Assembly (NCBI GenBank): GCA_018228665.1
Contig: CP073692.1
Span: forward strand, 744,001 to 808,000
Reading direction: 5' to 3'
Length of the DNA stretch: 64,000 bases
Source of the DNA: Faecalicatena sp. Marseille-Q4148
Lineage (GTDB): Bacteria > Bacillota > Clostridia > Lachnospirales > Lachnospiraceae
Part shown: one piece after another, positions 51,340 through 60,612 of the stretch
Layout: every line of letters begins with the position of its first letter
Numbering within the stretch: the stretch's first letter is position 1
Made by a program: the position numbers and the translations under genes
Notes under the pieces: generated by a model
Databases searched by the model: none
Told to the model about the DNA's origin: nothing
What the model saw: only the letters and a program-made list of their open reading frames with translations

Positions 51340-52021
51340 GCTTTTTCCATCCTTTCTTTTTTTGTTTCGGTTGCCTTTGGATTAAAAACACATTAATCCC
51401 GAATAGTACAATACCAACTGCTGCATATAATCCTCTGCTCGGATAATATGGGATCAGTGTTCCATCTTTTGTCACAGCACTGTTAAATAAAAACAATTGA
51501 AAACACTTCGGAAGATATTTTATAACCGAAGAGGTCATAATCATCCACAAAATCAATGTTCCACTAATGCCAGCTCCCATATTCTGCGCTAAATTTGTTA
51601 GCGTAAATCCAAAACTGCTCATAAAAATAATACTTGCCAGAGATGCCGTAATTGCATTGCCATATAGGCGCAGCTCTGGAGCGGCGGATATATGAATCGG
51701 GTGATACCAGAGTATAAATCCCCAGTATGTTAATGTTGTCAATACAAGCAGATAGCTTATCGCAATCACATTTCTTTTCATGACAGATGCTATTTTCTTT
51801 CGTATTCCATAGCGGTAATAACAGGCGATGCGGCCACCTGTAAATTCCTGATAATAAGTATCTGCAAGAAATATTCCGGAAAGTAATGCCATATAGGTTT
51901 CTAATGTCACAATAATTTCTGTGGTTGACTGAATTGGTCTTACCAGTATAATAATTATCGCAAACAAAAACGAATAGACAATTTTATATACCGGTAACGT
52001 GATTTTTATTTCATATTTCAT
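51329..52021 (-). CDS. ABC permease subunit, 230 aa
   Basis: ATG 52021 (MKYEIKITLPVYKIVYSFLF) overlaps the previous TGA as ATGA and follows AGAAGGCGGTCTGT. Six hydrophobic helices can be traced (IVYSFLFAIIIILVRPI, YMALLSGIFLADTYY, VIAISYLLVLTTLTYWGFI, TASLASIIFMSSFGFTLTNLA, GTLILWMIMTSSVI, LYAAVGIVLFGINVFLI), as in MutE/EpiG-type immunity permeases. The C-terminus is basic. Substrate unknown. Confidence 0.8.
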   Translation of the reverse strand: MKYEIKITLPVYKIVYSFLFAIIIILVRPIQSTTEIIVTLETYMALLSGIFLADTYYQEFTGGRIACYYRYGIRKKIASVMKRNVIAISYLLVLTTLTYWGFILWYHPIHISAAPELRLYGNAITASLASIIFMSSFGFTLTNLAQNMGAGISGTLILWMIMTSSVIKYLPKCFQLFLFNSAVTKDGTLIPYYPSRGLYAAVGIVLFGINVFLIQRQPKQKKKGWKKHGN

Positions 52022-53100
52022 ACAGACCGCCTTCTTTCCCACAGTTTTATACTTCCAATTAATGCGAAAATCGTTAATAGAATCAAAAAACATAGATTGA
52101 TTATGCCGTTTTCCGGAAATTCATTTAATCCGAATGCCGATGGAAACCGTGTAAACAGCGACAATGATTTTGCCCGATAGTGATATCCATACAATATCCC
52201 AAGAGTCGAATCATAGGAACCCATATTGCAGTATAAATAATACAAAAGTATCGCCGGTATTGCAGGTACCGTATTGCAAAACAAAAGAGAAATCAGAATC
52301 ATCAAACTTCCGGTTGCCAGAATACTTGGAATATGGAACATCAGTATGGTAAGCCAAAAATCAGTAAACCGAACACTCAACCCATACGCTGATCCCGCTT
52401 TTATCATCAACAGATTCATCATTAAAGTCAGCGGTATGGTTGCCCCAAACACGACACTAATTCCTGCTGCAAATTTCCCACCAAGAAATTTCATGGCAGA
52501 TAATGGTTTGGCGTGAATTAATGCATAAATATCTTTTTTCATATCCCGATATAATAGTAATACAAATATCAGCGCCGCAAACAAAATGGAGCTGATCCCG
52601 AGATAATCTGCATACTTATAAGAAACTTCTTTTGTATAAGTCTTATTTCCATTTTTTCCAAAAGTATCCTGTAAGTAGTCATCCATTTCTTCTTTTGTAG
52701 CAGAGTGATATGTTCTCTCCGCAAAGGTACTTCTCACACCTGCAATTCCATGTTCTTCTTTAAAATATGTGGCAATTTCCGGTATACTCCACTTCTTTAC
52801 TTTCTCAATTTCCGATTTGGCTTCTTCATTCGTCCAGTTATAGTCTGTAACCAGGTATTTCTGCAACTTTTCTAATGCAGTCCGATATATTTCTTCCTTT
52901 GAAGTTGGGATATACCCATCAATCACATCGCCGCCATCTGAATACATAACTTCCGTTCCGGCTTCTTGGAGATTATCATAAAAACTCCAATACGGGCTGA
53001 CTCTCCAGAATACAATGACTGTCATTAACAACACCCCAAGATAAACTAATGGGTTTCTCAACAAAAAACCAATCTCTTTTTTTATTAATTTGCCATTCAT
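52018..53100 (-). CDS. ABC-2 type permease subunit, 360 aa
   Basis: ATG 53100 follows AAGGAGGCGAATAAA. A first helix (NPLVYLGVLLMTVIVFW) is followed by a 130-residue extracellular domain rich in Lys/Glu (TSKEEIYRTALEKLQKYLVTD) and then five to six helices (GISSILFAALIFVLLLY, FAAGISVVFGATIPLTLMMN, WLTILMFHIPSILATGSLMILI, ILLYYLYCNMG, INLCFLILLTIFALIG). It is the first gene of the exporter operon, whose own promoter starts within the tail of an intrinsic terminator. Confidence 0.85.
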   Translation of the reverse strand: MNGKLIKKEIGFLLRNPLVYLGVLLMTVIVFWRVSPYWSFYDNLQEAGTEVMYSDGGDVIDGYIPTSKEEIYRTALEKLQKYLVTDYNWTNEEAKSEIEKVKKWSIPEIATYFKEEHGIAGVRSTFAERTYHSATKEEMDDYLQDTFGKNGNKTYTKEVSYKYADYLGISSILFAALIFVLLLYRDMKKDIYALIHAKPLSAMKFLGGKFAAGISVVFGATIPLTLMMNLLMIKAGSAYGLSVRFTDFWLTILMFHIPSILATGSLMILISLLFCNTVPAIPAILLYYLYCNMGSYDSTLGILYGYHYRAKSLSLFTRFPSAFGLNEFPENGIINLCFLILLTIFALIGSIKLWERRRSV

Positions 53101-53150
53101 TTTATTCGCCTCCTTCTTTCTGCTTTTACCATATCTTACAAATGACTACA

Positions 53151-53183
53151 AAAAAACAAGATCCGGAAATTTCCGAATCTTGT
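53151..53183 (-). terminator. Terminator between the two-component genes and the exporter
   Basis: Minus strand ACAAGATTCGGAAA pairs with TTTCCGGATCTTGT and is followed by seven T: a nearly perfect 14-bp stem with almost no loop. A TTGTAG/TAAAAG promoter pair for the exporter begins inside its T tract. Confidence 0.85.
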
Positions 53184-53186
53184 CAT

Positions 53187-54377
53187 CTATTTTATTTTCA
53201 ATTGCGCTTTTACTGCCGCACCACCGGTTCCTTGATTTCCAATACTTAATTTTCCTCCGTGTTTTTTGCATAAGTTATCGCAAAGATACAATCCCATACC
53301 ATAATGGTCTTCCTCATTTTCATTCAACTCATGATAAAAAGGTTTTCGCGCAGATTTCAAGGCTTCTGTTGAAAAACCTGTGCCATCATCATAAACATTC
53401 ATGTATAGCCAGGATTCTATATCTACAAGTTCCAATCGAATTTCTTTTTTAGCGTAGCGCATGGCATTTGCAGTAATATTTTCCAAAATTTCCATGTATA
53501 TATCAATGTCAAGCTGTATTTCTTTTTGTTGTATTGTTTCCTGAATGGAATATGTCTTTCCATATTTTTCTGCCAACGTATGAAGTACCTCTTCTGATTT
53601 TTTAAGAACGCTGGCTTTATCCATCAATTTCCGATTTACTTTCCGTTCATCCAGCCGATTGATGTCTTTCATTGTATCCGCAAAATTTTCAATCCTCTGT
53701 GTCTGTTCGTCCAATTCACTCAGAGTCTCTATCACTTTCTCTTTGGAAAGACGTCCATCCGGATAATATCGGTTCAAATACTCCACATAACCTTTTAATA
53801 CAGATAACGGCGTCCGTAAATCATGAGAAAATGCTGCTCTCATCTGTTTTTGTTCTTCCAGCATCTTCCACATCATCTGATTATTATCTTTAAGCTGCAG
53901 ACGCATCTGTTCAAAAGCATCACACAGTTGTCCCATCTCATCGTCCTGGTCATACGCAACATAAAAATCCAACTCCTGCCTCCCTATTTTTTCTGCGCCA
54001 TTTTGCAAAATCTCCAGCGGATTTTTCAGTCTATGCCGATAAAATCTGTTCAAAGCAAAAAATACACAAAGAGAAGAAATGAAAAACATACTCCACGTCT
54101 GAATCCAGTCTAACATTTCTACAAACCATTTATCTGTTGTTGAAAGGATACTCTTATTTACACTTGGAATAGGTGGTAACTCTCCAAACTTTTCAGAATA
54201 TGCATTTTGAAACTCATACAGTTGCTGCTTATCCTCTATATAATTCAACCATATCTGCTGTTTTGCCTCATACGCAAAGTCCTGTAGTAAGGCTGAAAAC
54301 AATAAAGATATCATTAAGGCAATCACCAAATGGAAAAATAAGGATGCTTTTATTGATTTTTGTTTTGTAAGGTCCAT
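53187..54377 (-). CDS. Sensor histidine kinase (VanS/CprK-like)
   Basis: Two helices (LFFHLVIALMISLLFSALL and TWSMFFISSLCVFFALNRF) flank an extracellular loop of about 70 residues (YEAKQQIWLNYIEDKQQLYE...). A HAMP-like segment, H-box MRAAFSHDLRTPLSVLKGYVEY, N-box LENITANAMRYA and G-boxes VYDDGTGFS and YGMGLYLCD follow. It overlaps the response regulator by 28 bp. With the exporter downstream it probably senses an antimicrobial peptide. Confidence 0.92.
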   Translation of the reverse strand: MDLTKQKSIKASLFFHLVIALMISLLFSALLQDFAYEAKQQIWLNYIEDKQQLYEFQNAYSEKFGELPPIPSVNKSILSTTDKWFVEMLDWIQTWSMFFISSLCVFFALNRFYRHRLKNPLEILQNGAEKIGRQELDFYVAYDQDDEMGQLCDAFEQMRLQLKDNNQMMWKMLEEQKQMRAAFSHDLRTPLSVLKGYVEYLNRYYPDGRLSKEKVIETLSELDEQTQRIENFADTMKDINRLDERKVNRKLMDKASVLKKSEEVLHTLAEKYGKTYSIQETIQQKEIQLDIDIYMEILENITANAMRYAKKEIRLELVDIESWLYMNVYDDGTGFSTEALKSARKPFYHELNENEEDHYGMGLYLCDNLCKKHGGKLSIGNQGTGGAAVKAQLKIK

Positions 54378-55039
54378 TTATACCCACACCCCCACACAGT
54401 TTCTATATATTCTTGTTTAGTAACATCCTTTAATTTATTCCTGATCCGTCGAATCAATTCCGTGACAATCTTATTATCTCCGGTTCGTTCCAGCCCCCAC
54501 AACTTTTCATAGATTTGCTCACGGTCGAATATCTGCCCCGGATAACTTGATAATAACTCAATAATATCAAATTCAGATTTTGTCATAAGAATCTCTTGAT
54601 GATTACACAGGATCTGGCGGCTGCTATAGTCGATGCATAACCCACCATCAAACCGAAATGTTCTTTTCGCACTTTTTCGCTTTTCTCTGCGAAGATGAGC
54701 CTCTATCCGTGCCAACAATTCCTCCAAAGAAACAGGCTTTACAATATAATCATCACCACCTGTACGCAATCCGATAATTTTATCCCGTTCTTCAATTCGC
54801 GCCGTTAAAAAGATAATCGGACAATCCAGCATATCTCTTATTGTTCTGCAGACTTCCAGCCCATTCATTCCCGGCATGTTAATATCCAGTAAAATCAAGT
54901 CTGGATTCTGTTGTGTTTGTCGAATTGCTGCCTCTCCGTCATAAGCAGTTATGACCTGATACTGCTCCATTTCAAGAAAATCTTTTATCATCTTCACTAT
55001 TTTTTTATCATCATCTACTACAAGTATTCTATCTGTCAT
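54350..55039 (-). CDS. OmpR-family response regulator (VanR/CprR-like)
   Basis: Receiver motifs are VVDDDKKIV, the phospho-site LILLDINMPGMNGLE, IFLTARIEERDK and DDYIVKPVSLEEL. The winged helix contains LLSSYPGQIFDREQIYEKLWG and TVWGCGYKW. Length 229 is normal. ATG 55039 is preceded by AGAAGGAGGCACTAT, a clear ribosome site. It begins the two-component pair ahead of the exporter operon. Confidence 0.93.
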   Translation of the reverse strand: MTDRILVVDDDKKIVKMIKDFLEMEQYQVITAYDGEAAIRQTQQNPDLILLDINMPGMNGLEVCRTIRDMLDCPIIFLTARIEERDKIIGLRTGGDDYIVKPVSLEELLARIEAHLRREKRKSAKRTFRFDGGLCIDYSSRQILCNHQEILMTKSEFDIIELLSSYPGQIFDREQIYEKLWGLERTGDNKIVTELIRRIRNKLKDVTKQEYIETVWGCGYKWTLQNKNQ

Positions 55040-55110
55040 ATAGTGCCTCCTTCTGCCATATTTTCAATATGCCATATAAAAGACTATAAATAAACAATTT
55101 AAAAATACTT

Positions 55111-55866
55111 TTATTCATATTTTTTCCCGACATAATAAGTTATTGCCAATGTCATGAAAACAGTAACCCAGACTGCGTAGGTTCTTAACTCAATCCATAA
55201 TGCCTTACCACCAATTAGAAAACAGGCGTAACAGAAGGCGGGAGTCAATATTGCCACACCTAGCGAAACTACTCTGAATACATTTAATACATGAATCCAG
55301 TTTGCATTATTAAATGATAAACCGGCCATATGAATCCGGAAGATTCCCTGTGAAACGAAATTGATTTTATTCCCATCATAATATGCCGGCAATTCTTTTG
55401 CAAAAAAACAAAGCCACGCTGCAAATATCAGCATAACACCGGACGTAATCAAACTATCACGCAGCAGTTCGGAAGTCATACTTAATAGCGTAAGTAAAAT
55501 AAATTCTGCCAAAACAATCAAAAGACAAACCAAATAAGAAACGATCCAAATTCTTTTGCGGCGTTTTAACATATCCCGCACTGATAGATCCAAAGAACTA
55601 ACGACAAGATGTTCCACTTCTCCTGCATCCATATCTTTTTTTGTGTCGATTCGTTCTCCTTTTAAAAGTTCTGTTACTGTGACTCCCAGTACTTCCGCAA
55701 TCGGTATTAAAAGCACAACATCAGGTATGCTTGCGCCTCGTTCCCATTTGCTTACAGTCTTGTCTGAAACAAAGAGTTTTTCAGCAAGTTGTTTTTGTGT
55801 GAGACTTTTTTCTTTTCTTAACTCACAAAGAAATTTTCCTAATTTTTCATTATCAAGTTGATACAT
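55111..55866 (-). CDS. XRE-family regulator with membrane domain, 251 aa
   Basis: The N-terminal HTH_3 domain reads LGKFLCELRKEKSLTQKQLA, EKLFVSDKTVSKWERGASIP. A linker (TELLKGERIDTKKDMDAGEV) is followed by about five hydrophobic helices (WIVSYLVCLLIVLAEFILLTLL, SLITSGVMLIFAAWLCFF, VVSLGVAILTPAFCYACFL, TYAVWVTVFMTLAITYYV). This fusion is frequent beside ABC exporters in Clostridia. The ATG at 55866 follows CAGGAGGTAAA. Signal and target are unknown. Confidence 0.85.
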   Translation of the reverse strand: MYQLDNEKLGKFLCELRKEKSLTQKQLAEKLFVSDKTVSKWERGASIPDVVLLIPIAEVLGVTVTELLKGERIDTKKDMDAGEVEHLVVSSLDLSVRDMLKRRKRIWIVSYLVCLLIVLAEFILLTLLSMTSELLRDSLITSGVMLIFAAWLCFFAKELPAYYDGNKINFVSQGIFRIHMAGLSFNNANWIHVLNVFRVVSLGVAILTPAFCYACFLIGGKALWIELRTYAVWVTVFMTLAITYYVGKKYE

Positions 55867-55955
55867 TCATTTTACCTCCTGTCCTGCTCACATTTTATGC
55901 TCATGGGTAAATAATGTAAACCTACCGGCAGTAGAACTGTAACATCAGGGAAATT

Positions 55956-56479
55956 TTATGTACGGATTTTGAAAGTTTTTGGTGCGAACCGGTAAATGAG
56001 GACACTTGCCACGATGCAATAAAGTACACAGAACACAATGGTCATGATTCCAAAAATCAGTATCGGCATACGCTGCTGCATCAAAAAGAAACAAATTAAA
56101 TAAGTCGCTGTCAAAACAACACGATACATTCCACTCTTTATCTCTGTTCCGGCATTGAAGGGCTGGAGCAGATAATATACCGTCAGGTAGTGTACGGAGA
56201 AAAACATACTCATGCAAAGTATAGAAACAATCAATATGATGTAATTAAGAGGATTATCGGTTCCGCTGCCACCTCATTGCGGGAACCGTCCTTTTCCAGA
56301 TAAAACTTTCCGCCGTCTGCCTTGATATCACGGTTCAAACAGTTGAACAGTGTTGTTTTGCCGGCTCCGTTTCTTCCCAACAGTCCGTAGATTTTTCCCT
56401 CTTCAAAGGAAAAATCAATATCTCTGAGAACTTCTTTTTTCTCGAATTTTTTAGATAAATGTTCGATTATAAATTTCAT
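55956..56479 (-). pseudogene. ABC ATPase/permease remnant joined by internal deletion
   Basis: 56479-56270 encodes the first 65-70 residues of an ABC ATPase (MKFIIEHLSKKFEKKEVLRD...YGLLGRNGAGKTTLFN) and then loses homology. From about 56265 another frame gives the C-terminal end of an ABC-2 permease (YIILIVSILCMSMFFSVHYL...TATYLICFFLMQQRMPILIF). Signature, Walker B and most of the permease are missing. A deletion has joined two genes and no functional product is expected, although the ribosome site (GGAGGCAGCGCT) before 56479 is intact. Confidence 0.8.
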
Positions 56480-56552
56480 AGCGCTGCCTCCTTATGTTAT
56501 TCCTGTCTTTCCTCTCTATTTATTGTCTCCTAAAAACATCTTGCACACTCCG

Positions 56553-57269
56553 TTATTCAGAATATACGCTCATATGAATCGATAATAATTCCCTCATTGT
56601 CTGTTCTATTGTTTCTTTTTTCTCCTCATAGAAGATTTTTTCTTTCTCATTCAGCGAATTTTCTTCTGCTAAAAACTCACCCTCTTTATTAATGATACCT
56701 TCTATGCCGCGATAATGATTCAACTTCATATTAAATTCACTTCCGTCATAAATAGAAATGCTAATCTCTGTATCGTTAATGATCAAATCTGCATAACTAT
56801 TTTTTACATAGAAATCCTTTTTCAAAAATGGCAGTTTTTGATTTGGCAAGTGATAGGATATATCATCTTTCTCTAGCACGTAAATTTGTTTTTCTTTCAC
56901 AAATCCTAACCGTTTCATATTGTTTTCAAACGCCTGATTCATGTTTCCTTCTGTGATCTTCCAATTGATAAAAATCGCACCAAATATTAAAAAACATACA
57001 ACCAGAAACATTCCAAATATTTTAAGTGCCTTTTTATATTTACTGTAAAAATCGATTTTTTCAACAAACTCTTTATCTTCATTTAACAGTTTGTCTAAAG
57101 AAATATGATAGGTATTACAAATATCAATCAGCATTTGAAGATCAGGTAAACTTCTTTCATTTTCCCAACTGGAAACCGTCTGGCGTGACACACCAAATTT
57201 TAATCCATATTCTTCTTGTGTCATATGTGATTCTGTTCTGGTTTGTTTTATCATTTCTGCAACTGTCAT
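56553..57269 (-). CDS. XRE-family regulator with single TM helix, 238 aa
   Basis: The HTH_3 domain is MIKQTRTESHMTQEEYGLKF, GVSRQTVSSWENERSLPDLQ. One transmembrane helix (IFGMFLVVCFLIFGAIFIN) separates it from a 130-residue extracellular domain (YHLPNQKLPFLKKDFYVKNS). It is transcribed away from the ABC exporter at 57.5 kb; a perfect 26-bp palindrome lies between them and is the obvious operator. ATG 57269 follows AGAGGGGATGTAA. It probably represses or activates the exporter in response to an envelope signal. Confidence 0.85.
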   Translation of the reverse strand: MTVAEMIKQTRTESHMTQEEYGLKFGVSRQTVSSWENERSLPDLQMLIDICNTYHISLDKLLNEDKEFVEKIDFYSKYKKALKIFGMFLVVCFLIFGAIFINWKITEGNMNQAFENNMKRLGFVKEKQIYVLEKDDISYHLPNQKLPFLKKDFYVKNSYADLIINDTEISISIYDGSEFNMKLNHYRGIEGIINKEGEFLAEENSLNEKEKIFYEEKKETIEQTMRELLSIHMSVYSE

Positions 57270-57346
57270 TTACATCCCCTCTTCTGATTTTTGTACAAAA
57301 TCTTACCTCAAGTATATACCATAATCTCTGTTTCGCACAAGGAACT

Positions 57347-57372
57347 ATTACTTTACATCGATGTAAAGTAAT
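57347..57372. promoter_or_regulatory. Perfect 26-bp palindromic operator
   Basis: ATTACTTTACATC and its exact inverted repeat meet without spacer. The site lies upstream of a TTGTGC-18-TATACT promoter for the regulator gene (minus strand, -10 at about 57312-57317), and 118 bp before the exporter ATPase start. Confidence 0.8.
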
Positions 57373-57489
57373 CTTATCGTTCCCAAATACCCTTGTAAAG
57401 GTTCAAAAGCTTTCCTATTTGAGCATAATTCGATATGCTTTCAGTAACAAAAGGCAATTGCGCTGCCAACATAAGAAAGGATGAATGTT

Positions 57490-58173
57490 ATGACGTATAT
57501 TATCAAAACGGATGCTCTTTGCAAGCAATACAAAGAAACAACTGCTTTAAACCATGTTTCGCTTCATATTCCAAAAGGATCTATCTACGGATTAATCGGA
57601 AATAATGGAGCCGGTAAAACAACTTTAATGAGAATTCTATCAGAACTTCAAACACAAACATCGGGAACTGTTTTGAAACCAAAGAATCTCAAAATAGGAA
57701 CGATCATAGAGTCTCCTGCCCTCTATCCTACGCTAAGCGATCGCGGCAACTTAGAATATCAATTGAAAATTACCGGATATTCCGGAAAAGAACGAAAGAA
57801 AAGGAGCGCCAGACTTCTGTCATTAGTCCATTTAAAGGATTCGAGAAAATTAGTTATGAATTATTCGCTGGGAATGAAACAAAGATTGGCTTTGGCAATG
57901 GCCCTTGTTGAAATGCCTGATTTTTTAATTTTGGACGAACCACTCAATGGACTCGATCCAGAAGGGATCAAAGATATCCGGAATGTTATTTTGGAATTGA
58001 ATCACAAATTTGATGTGACTATCCTGATTTCAAGCCATATCCTGGGAGAATTGCAAAAAGTTGCGACTGACTATGGATTTTTAAAAAATGGCAAACTTAT
58101 TCGTGAATTTTCTTCCTCAGATATAGCGGATGAGGATTTGGAAACATTTTACTTTAAAAATATTTTGTCATAA
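57490..58173 (+). CDS. ABC transporter ATP-binding protein
   Basis: ATG 57490 (MTYIIKTDALCKQYKETTAL) lies 8 nt behind AAAGGA; ATG 57481 is too close to it. Walker A GLIGNNGAGKTTLMR, signature NYSLGMKQRLALAMAL (variant YSLGMKQR), Walker B FLILDEPLNGLDP and ILISSHILGEL are present. The size, 228 aa, and motif variants match the BcrA/lantibiotic-protection subgroup. It is the first gene of a plus-strand pair with the permease and probably controlled by the adjacent XRE regulator. Confidence 0.93.
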   Translation: MTYIIKTDALCKQYKETTALNHVSLHIPKGSIYGLIGNNGAGKTTLMRILSELQTQTSGTVLKPKNLKIGTIIESPALYPTLSDRGNLEYQLKITGYSGKERKKRSARLLSLVHLKDSRKLVMNYSLGMKQRLALAMALVEMPDFLILDEPLNGLDPEGIKDIRNVILELNHKFDVTILISSHILGELQKVATDYGFLKNGKLIREFSSSDIADEDLETFYFKNILS

Positions 58174-58190
58174 CAAAAGGGGGATTTACA

Positions 58191-59036
58191 ATGAAAAAAC
58201 TACTGTCGATGGAACTGAAACGCGCTTTCCTGTCACCTGTTTTATGGATCAGCGTCATTACAGAAATCTGCATAAACGTATATGCAATCATAAGTTCTTC
58301 TTATGGATTCGCCATATACACAACTTCTTTTTTATTTGAACATTCCGGCTTACTCTGCATTATGATTGCGATATTCATTTCACTGCATATTAGCCATGAT
58401 TTTGAAGTGCGCACAATCAATAATAAGATAGCTGCCGGATATTCCAGAAAACAGATTTATCTTACGGAAGTTGTGACAAGTGCAATCTGTTCTTCATTTT
58501 TATTTATCGCAGATATCATCATTGTCTTTATCTGTTCCTTGATAAAACATTTGGAATTCAGTAATCATGTAACATATACAGCTTTTATTATGAATATTTT
58601 CATAAATCTGATCTGCATTATAACCATTTCCTCCCTATTTACAATGCTTGTCATGATTGCACATAAGCAATTAATCAGCCTGGCAATTGTCTTATTACTT
58701 ACTTTAGCCATGTTATCTTTCGGAGGAAATACGGTTTCCAGCTTATGTCAGGATAAAACTTGGACAGATCCTGTTACACACGAAACAGAAAAAAATCCAT
58801 TATATATTCATGGGTTTAAAAGAACTGCGGCAAATTTACAGCTCTTAATTTCCCCATTCGCACAGGTGAAATACGAACCTTTTATGTTACTAGAAGAAAC
58901 AAGCGAAAAAGCTGCAAATTCTTTGCTCTTAAAAAAGGTTCCATACCATTTTGAATTCTGCATTTTTAATCTATTAGAACTGGTATTCTTTTGTAAGATT
59001 GGAATAGCCATCTTTAAAAAACAAGATTTGAAATAG
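58191..59036 (+). CDS. ABC-2 type permease (BcrB-like), 281 aa
   Basis: ATG 58191 follows AAAGGGGGATTTACA. Helices can be traced at VLWISVITEICINVYAII, GLLCIMIAIFISLHI, VVTSAICSSFLFIADIIIVFIC, FIMNIFINLICIITISSLF and LISLAIVLLLTLAMLSF, plus a C-terminal one (LELVFFCKIGIAIF). The segment SHDFEVRTINNKIAAGYSRKQIY is the coupling helix typical of this permease group. It lies 17 bp after the ATPase and is followed by a terminator. Confidence 0.88.
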   Translation: MKKLLSMELKRAFLSPVLWISVITEICINVYAIISSSYGFAIYTTSFLFEHSGLLCIMIAIFISLHISHDFEVRTINNKIAAGYSRKQIYLTEVVTSAICSSFLFIADIIIVFICSLIKHLEFSNHVTYTAFIMNIFINLICIITISSLFTMLVMIAHKQLISLAIVLLLTLAMLSFGGNTVSSLCQDKTWTDPVTHETEKNPLYIHGFKRTAANLQLLISPFAQVKYEPFMLLEETSEKAANSLLLKKVPYHFEFCIFNLLELVFFCKIGIAIFKKQDLK

Positions 59037-59050
59037 CTGTAGTACAGGAA

Positions 59051-59080
59051 AAGGGAACATTTTCTGTAATATGTTCCCTT
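59051..59080 (+). terminator. Terminator of the exporter operon
   Basis: AAGGGAACAT-TTTCTGTAAT-ATGTTCCCTT followed by CTCTT. The stem is perfect over ten bases. Confidence 0.75.
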
Positions 59081-59153
59081 CTCTTCCGTATCTTTATTGG
59101 TAAGATTCTATTGGCTTGCTGCACTCTGTTTTTAATAAATTTATATATAAATT

Positions 59154-60410
59154 TTATATTAAATTCAATGTCACTTCCAGTTGTCTTCCTTTTGCAAATA
59201 CCGGCTTCCCATTGCGATTCATAATTCTCCATATTAACTTATAGAGCCCTTCTACCGGAGGCGTAACAAACTCTATCTGCATAACAACACGCTCCCCCGG
59301 TTCTATTTTCTTTTTCATCGAAATCCGCAATTCATTTTTGGCATATCCAAAGACATCTCCATTGATACATTCGCAGTAATAATTTTCCCATACAATTGTT
59401 CCCGTATTTTCAATCATCCAACTATGCTTATACAGATTCCCGGCACTCAAAGTAGTTGGAATCGCAGGCCTTTCTTCTAAAATCTGATAATTATTTCCTT
59501 CTTCTGCCAAATCTTCAATACATTCTTCTATTACTGTAAAATGCAATCCAAGCCCTAATTTATCGCAAAAAACAAGTTCATCTATATCATTTTTCATTTT
59601 CCAGCACAAAGTATAGTGCCCGGGAATATCCGGAACAGAAAAATGTACTGTAAATGACACTGTATCGCCAGGATGAACCACCTCTGCTATTTCAATGCTT
59701 CTGCTCTCTTTATTCAGCCAGTCCGGCGGGGAAACACATTCAAGCCGGCGGTGCTTCCATGATATTTTTCCGACATTTTTTATAACCCATGTATGCGTAA
59801 TCCATTCGCCCGGATTATGTACACTCATATCCGGTGGAAATTCATATTGAAACAGGGAACGGTCATCTCGTTCCTTTTCTTCTGTATTATATGAAATTGC
59901 ATTTCCCTTTCTATATAAATAAGGCATATATAGTTGATTGATCTCAGAAGGAAATATGGCATAAAGAATCAAAAAGATAATCACATTTTCAAAACTATTT
60001 TTTAGAACCGTTCCTTCTTTATTCATCAAATATTGCTTTATCGCAGAAGAAAAAGTTATTTGCTCCTGCTCGGCAAGTTGAAAAAAAATCTGATTGATGG
60101 TTGGAGGAAACAAATCATCTTTTATCATAAGATAGCATTTACTCTCCATGCGCGAAATTACCATTGGATTTTGAATAAGAAATTCTTTTAATGCCGAAAC
60201 ATAATTTTTCTCTACCGTGCTGTCTGTAAAAAACCTGCTTCTTCTTGCCTTATCATTCCAGAGTTTTATATTGAGCCAACGAAGCTCCATTGGGAATATC
60301 TCTTCATAAAATTCTTTTTTGGAACGATATTTCGGTATTTCTTTCCATGCGAAAGGATATTGAGTGCTTTTCCCCGGATAAAAAATCTCATAAATTGTTC
60401 TTAGATTCAT
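59154..60410 (-). CDS. Protein with two NBR1-Ig-like domains, 418 aa
   Basis: Residues 190-290 and 310-418 each have the NBR1-Ig-like pattern: HTWVIKNVGKISWKHRRLEC ... HPGDTVSFTVHFSVPDIPGHYTLCWKM and HSWMIENTGTIVWENYYCEC ... EPGERVVMQIEFVTPPVEGLYKLIWRI. In this family, W-x-[IV]-x-N-x-G-x-x-W and the G-x-Y-x-x-x-W-[KR] end are diagnostic. The N-terminal 170 residues are helical (RTIYEIFYPGKSTQYPFAWK) and of unknown type; there is no signal peptide, so it is cytosolic. Bacterial versions are rare and their role is unknown. Confidence 0.75.
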   Translation of the reverse strand: MNLRTIYEIFYPGKSTQYPFAWKEIPKYRSKKEFYEEIFPMELRWLNIKLWNDKARRSRFFTDSTVEKNYVSALKEFLIQNPMVISRMESKCYLMIKDDLFPPTINQIFFQLAEQEQITFSSAIKQYLMNKEGTVLKNSFENVIIFLILYAIFPSEINQLYMPYLYRKGNAISYNTEEKERDDRSLFQYEFPPDMSVHNPGEWITHTWVIKNVGKISWKHRRLECVSPPDWLNKESRSIEIAEVVHPGDTVSFTVHFSVPDIPGHYTLCWKMKNDIDELVFCDKLGLGLHFTVIEECIEDLAEEGNNYQILEERPAIPTTLSAGNLYKHSWMIENTGTIVWENYYCECINGDVFGYAKNELRISMKKKIEPGERVVMQIEFVTPPVEGLYKLIWRIMNRNGKPVFAKGRQLEVTLNLI

Positions 60411-60612
60411 TTCTCATTTCCTCTTTCCCTAGAAACTCACATTGATTTTAACATTATCAAGTTGATTTTGCATCAAGATTTTGGTTGATTTTCTGTAGAA
60501 ATTATACAGATATAGTTTTTTTCAATATGTTCATTATAAAACACAATGAGTCTTTTTCGTTTATTTATGTTAATATGGTTATATCAATTTTATTTAGTAG
60601 GAGGAAATAAAC

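Noticed and set aside
56553..59036. Complete bacteriocin biosynthesis cluster
   Set aside because: Only exporter and regulator genes are present; I see no precursor peptide or modification enzyme near any of the ABC modules.
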